Positions 5,355 to 6,971 of a DNA stretch of 6,971 nucleotides are shown here, one piece after another. Position 1 is the first letter of the stretch. Each line of letters opens with the position of its first letter. Source of the DNA: Bacteroidota bacterium (lineage in GTDB: Bacteria; Bacteroidota; Ignavibacteria; Ignavibacteriales; Melioribacteraceae); assembly GCA_023381535.1 (NCBI GenBank), contig JAMCSN010000109.1:1-6971 (forward strand). Reading direction: 5' to 3'. The position numbers and the translations under genes were made by a program. A model generated the notes under the pieces. The model searched no databases. It was given only the letters and a program-made list of their open reading frames with translations, and was not told where the DNA came from.

Positions 5355-6386
5355 ATGAAAAAAGTAACGCTTGTTCTTTCCTTTCTCTTCATTTCAATTA
5401 CATCTCTTTACTCCCAAACCGTGATCGGAAAATATGCCGGCGAGTTTTTAGCGATTGGCGTTGGCGGACGCGCGCTTGCCATGGGAAGCGCTCAAGTTGC
5501 AATTGTTAATGATGTAACTGCCGGTTACTGGAATCCAGCGGGTTTGGCGCGGATTAATTATCCTCAAGTTGCATTGATGCACGAAGAACATTTCGGAAGC
5601 TTGGCGAATTACAATTACGGCGCGGTCGCAATTCCTTACGGAAAAGACATGAGCTTCGGAATAAGTCTGATCCGTTCGAGCATTGATGGAATTCCCGACA
5701 CACGCAACGCGCTTTATGATGCAAACGGCGACGGAATTCTTGACATTCATACCGATCGGTTGGACTACACTAAAATCACCGAGTTCAGCAACACCGATTG
5801 GGCGTTCTACCTAACATTTGCCAAAAGACATTCGGATAATTTCTATTGGGGCGCAAACGTAAAGCTGATCAAACGGAATATTGCCGAGTACAGCGCAATG
5901 GGAATAGGGTTTGACGTCGGCGCATTTTATAACCCGATTGAAAATTTATTCCTCGGCGCAAATGTTCAGGATGTTACCACAACAATAGTCGCTTGGAGTA
6001 CCGGTAGAAATGAATTGATAACTCCGACTGCAAAAGTCGGCGCGGCATACTCGGTTAAGTTTTTAGGCGGAACGATTATGCCCGCAATTGATTTTGATCT
6101 TCGTTTTGAAAACAGGCAAACGGCTTCTACGTTTAATGTCGGTCCGGTCAGTTTTGATCTGCACGGCGGATTCGAATATAACTTCAAAAATGTTTTTGCA
6201 GTACGTGCCGGATACAACGACGTAAAACAATTTACAGTTGGCGCCGGAGTATTTTTGCCTAAACTTCAAATCGATTATTCATTTGCGCGCTTCAGCCAAT
6301 CCGAAGTTGAACGTCTGCCGGATACGCATAGAATCTCGCTAATACTCACATTAGAAGAACCGAAGTTTTTGAGGGACCAGTTGTAA
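5355..6386 (+). CDS. PorV/PorQ-family outer-membrane beta-barrel protein
   Basis: The 343-aa protein starts with a clear Sec signal peptide (MKK, then hydrophobic residues to about 18, ending SLYSQ, cleavage near 20-21). The mature N-terminus has the family block FLAIGVGGRALAMGSA (31-46) and NDVTAGYWNPAGL (52-64), seen in PorV/PorQ (UPF0164) proteins, a FadL-like barrel group. The rest alternates short amphipathic strands (FGISLI, YWGANVKLI, FLGANV, VRAGY, FTVGAGVFL). In gliding Bacteroidota, PorV is the shuttle that carries type IX secretion substrates. In non-gliding relatives many paralogues exist without proven function, so a type IX role is only inferred. Residues 122-130 (DANGDGILD) form a Ca-binding-like loop. 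The ATG at 5355 has only a weak GGGA upstream, but the signal peptide supports it. A hairpin terminator follows the stop. Confidence 0.88.
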   Translation: MKKVTLVLSFLFISITSLYSQTVIGKYAGEFLAIGVGGRALAMGSAQVAIVNDVTAGYWNPAGLARINYPQVALMHEEHFGSLANYNYGAVAIPYGKDMSFGISLIRSSIDGIPDTRNALYDANGDGILDIHTDRLDYTKITEFSNTDWAFYLTFAKRHSDNFYWGANVKLIKRNIAEYSAMGIGFDVGAFYNPIENLFLGANVQDVTTTIVAWSTGRNELITPTAKVGAAYSVKFLGGTIMPAIDFDLRFENRQTASTFNVGPVSFDLHGGFEYNFKNVFAVRAGYNDVKQFTVGAGVFLPKLQIDYSFARFSQSEVERLPDTHRISLILTLEEPKFLRDQL

Positions 6387-6396
6387 TTTTCGTTGT

Positions 6397-6423
6397 AGGG
6401 ACGGCATATATGCCGTCCTTTTT
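6397..6423 (+). terminator. Intrinsic terminator formed by a REP-like palindrome
   Basis: GGACGGCATATATGCCGTCC (6399-6418) is a perfect 20-bp palindrome, extended by a G-T and an A-T pair and followed by TTTTT (6419-6423). It begins 12 nt after the porV-like stop codon and should stop transcription before the peroxiredoxin gene. Its GTAGGG entry and size resemble the palindrome at 4328-4347, so it may be a REP-type element that now serves as a terminator. Confidence 0.8.
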
Positions 6424-6455
6424 CCTCACCCGTTCAACCATTCCAATACTTTTTG

Positions 6456-6463
6456 TATTTTTG
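6456..6463 (+). promoter_or_regulatory. Candidate peroxiredoxin promoter -7 element
   Basis: TATTTTTG is an exact match to TAnnTTTG, located after the upstream terminator and 42 nt before the ATG at 6506. A matching TTG box at normal spacing is not clear (GTTCAA at 6432-6437 is the nearest), so the start of transcription near 6470 is tentative. Confidence 0.4.
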
Positions 6464-6505
6464 AAACAGAAAATTCATTCATTACAAAAACAAGGAGACA
6501 TATAT

Positions 6506-6971
6506 ATGGTAAAGATCGGCGAGCAAGTACCACCCGACATGAAGTTCGAAGTTTATCACAACAACGAATTCAAAACAATGAGCCTTTCCGAATTAAAAGG
6601 AAAGTGGATTGTACTTTTATTTTATCCGGCGGATTTTACTTTTGTCTGTCCAACAGAATTAGAAGAAGCCGCGCTTCATTACGATGAGTTCAAAAAAGAA
6701 GGTGCAGAGGTTATCAGTTTCAGTACAGATACCGTGTTTGCGCATTTTGCTTGGCATGATTCATCAAAGGCAATCGGCAAAATTAAATATCCGATGGGCG
6801 CTGATCCGACCGGAAAAATCTGCAAAGAGTTCGGCACATATATCGAAGCAGACGGACTTTCATTGCGCGGAACATTCATTATTGATCCCGATGGAGTTTT
6901 GAAAACCATTGATATTCATGATAACAGTATCGGCAGAAGCTCGAAAGAAATTTTGAGAAGATTAAGAGCCG
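6506..6971 (+). CDS. Peroxiredoxin, AhpC/Prx1 type (3' end outside window)
   Basis: The visible 155 codons encode a thioredoxin-fold thiol peroxidase that reduces hydrogen peroxide and organic hydroperoxides in the cytoplasm. FYPADFTFVCPTE (39-51) contains Thr45 and the peroxidatic Cys48. STDTVFAHFAWHD (73-85) and RGTFIIDPDG (121-130, with the conserved Arg121) are typical of the AhpC/Prx1 group. The resolving cysteine, expected near residue 165-170, is outside the window, so the 2-Cys mechanism is inferred. An additional Cys106 (GKICKEFG) is present where I would expect a non-cysteine residue in AhpC. The start is well supported by AAGGAGA at 6492-6498, 7 nt upstream. The preceding terminator makes it an independent transcription unit. 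Confidence 0.95.
   Translation, partial: MVKIGEQVPPDMKFEVYHNNEFKTMSLSELKGKWIVLLFYPADFTFVCPTELEEAALHYDEFKKEGAEVISFSTDTVFAHFAWHDSSKAIGKIKYPMGADPTGKICKEFGTYIEADGLSLRGTFIIDPDGVLKTIDIHDNSIGRSSKEILRRLRA

Overview
The window looks like a chromosomal piece from a member of the Bacteroidota/Chlorobi/Ignavibacteria group, with Ignavibacteria as my best guess. This rests on three things: a PorV/PorQ-type outer-membrane barrel protein, matches to the TAnnTTTG promoter element of Bacteroidota in front of several genes, and moderate, slightly AT-rich base composition. The taxonomic call is inference. All intact genes look like ordinary chromosomal genes. No phage, plasmid, CRISPR, tRNA or rRNA signal was seen.

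Layout. Positions 1-4037 hold five minus-strand genes. In transcription order they are a TPM-domain protein (4037-3582), a metallo-beta-lactamase-fold hydrolase with an N-terminal export-type signal (3532-2585), a DinB-family protein (2569-2096), a 194-bp gap, an M24 Xaa-Pro aminopeptidase (1901-507), and a proline-racemase-superfamily enzyme cut by the window edge (501-1). The last enzyme most resembles trans-3-hydroxy-L-proline dehydratase. It lies only 5 nt behind the aminopeptidase, which suggests a small module that frees and degrades (hydroxy)proline from peptides. The MBL and DinB genes are 15 nt apart and probably co-transcribed.

Positions 4038-4453 form a divergent intergenic region. 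It holds the eroded 3' end of a REP-associated tyrosine transposase (RAYT/Y1 type), with a perfect 20-bp palindrome inside its reading frame, and TAnnTTTG-type promoter boxes facing both ways. The whole region is bounded by a perfect 27-bp inverted repeat. Each repeat arm contains the Shine-Dalgarno site, the start codon and the next three codons of the flanking gene (TPM on one side, phosphoglycerate mutase on the other). This is the most unusual structure in the window.

Positions 4454-6971 hold three plus-strand genes: 2,3-bisphosphoglycerate-dependent phosphoglycerate mutase (gpmA), the PorV/PorQ-like barrel protein, and a typical 2-Cys-type peroxiredoxin cut by the window edge. The barrel gene has a good promoter (TTGCGA, 17 bp, TATAAT), a leader with short symmetric repeats, and a terminator that is itself a REP-like 20-bp palindrome followed by a T-run. 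The three genes are functionally unrelated (glycolysis, outer membrane, peroxide defence) and are probably separate transcription units.
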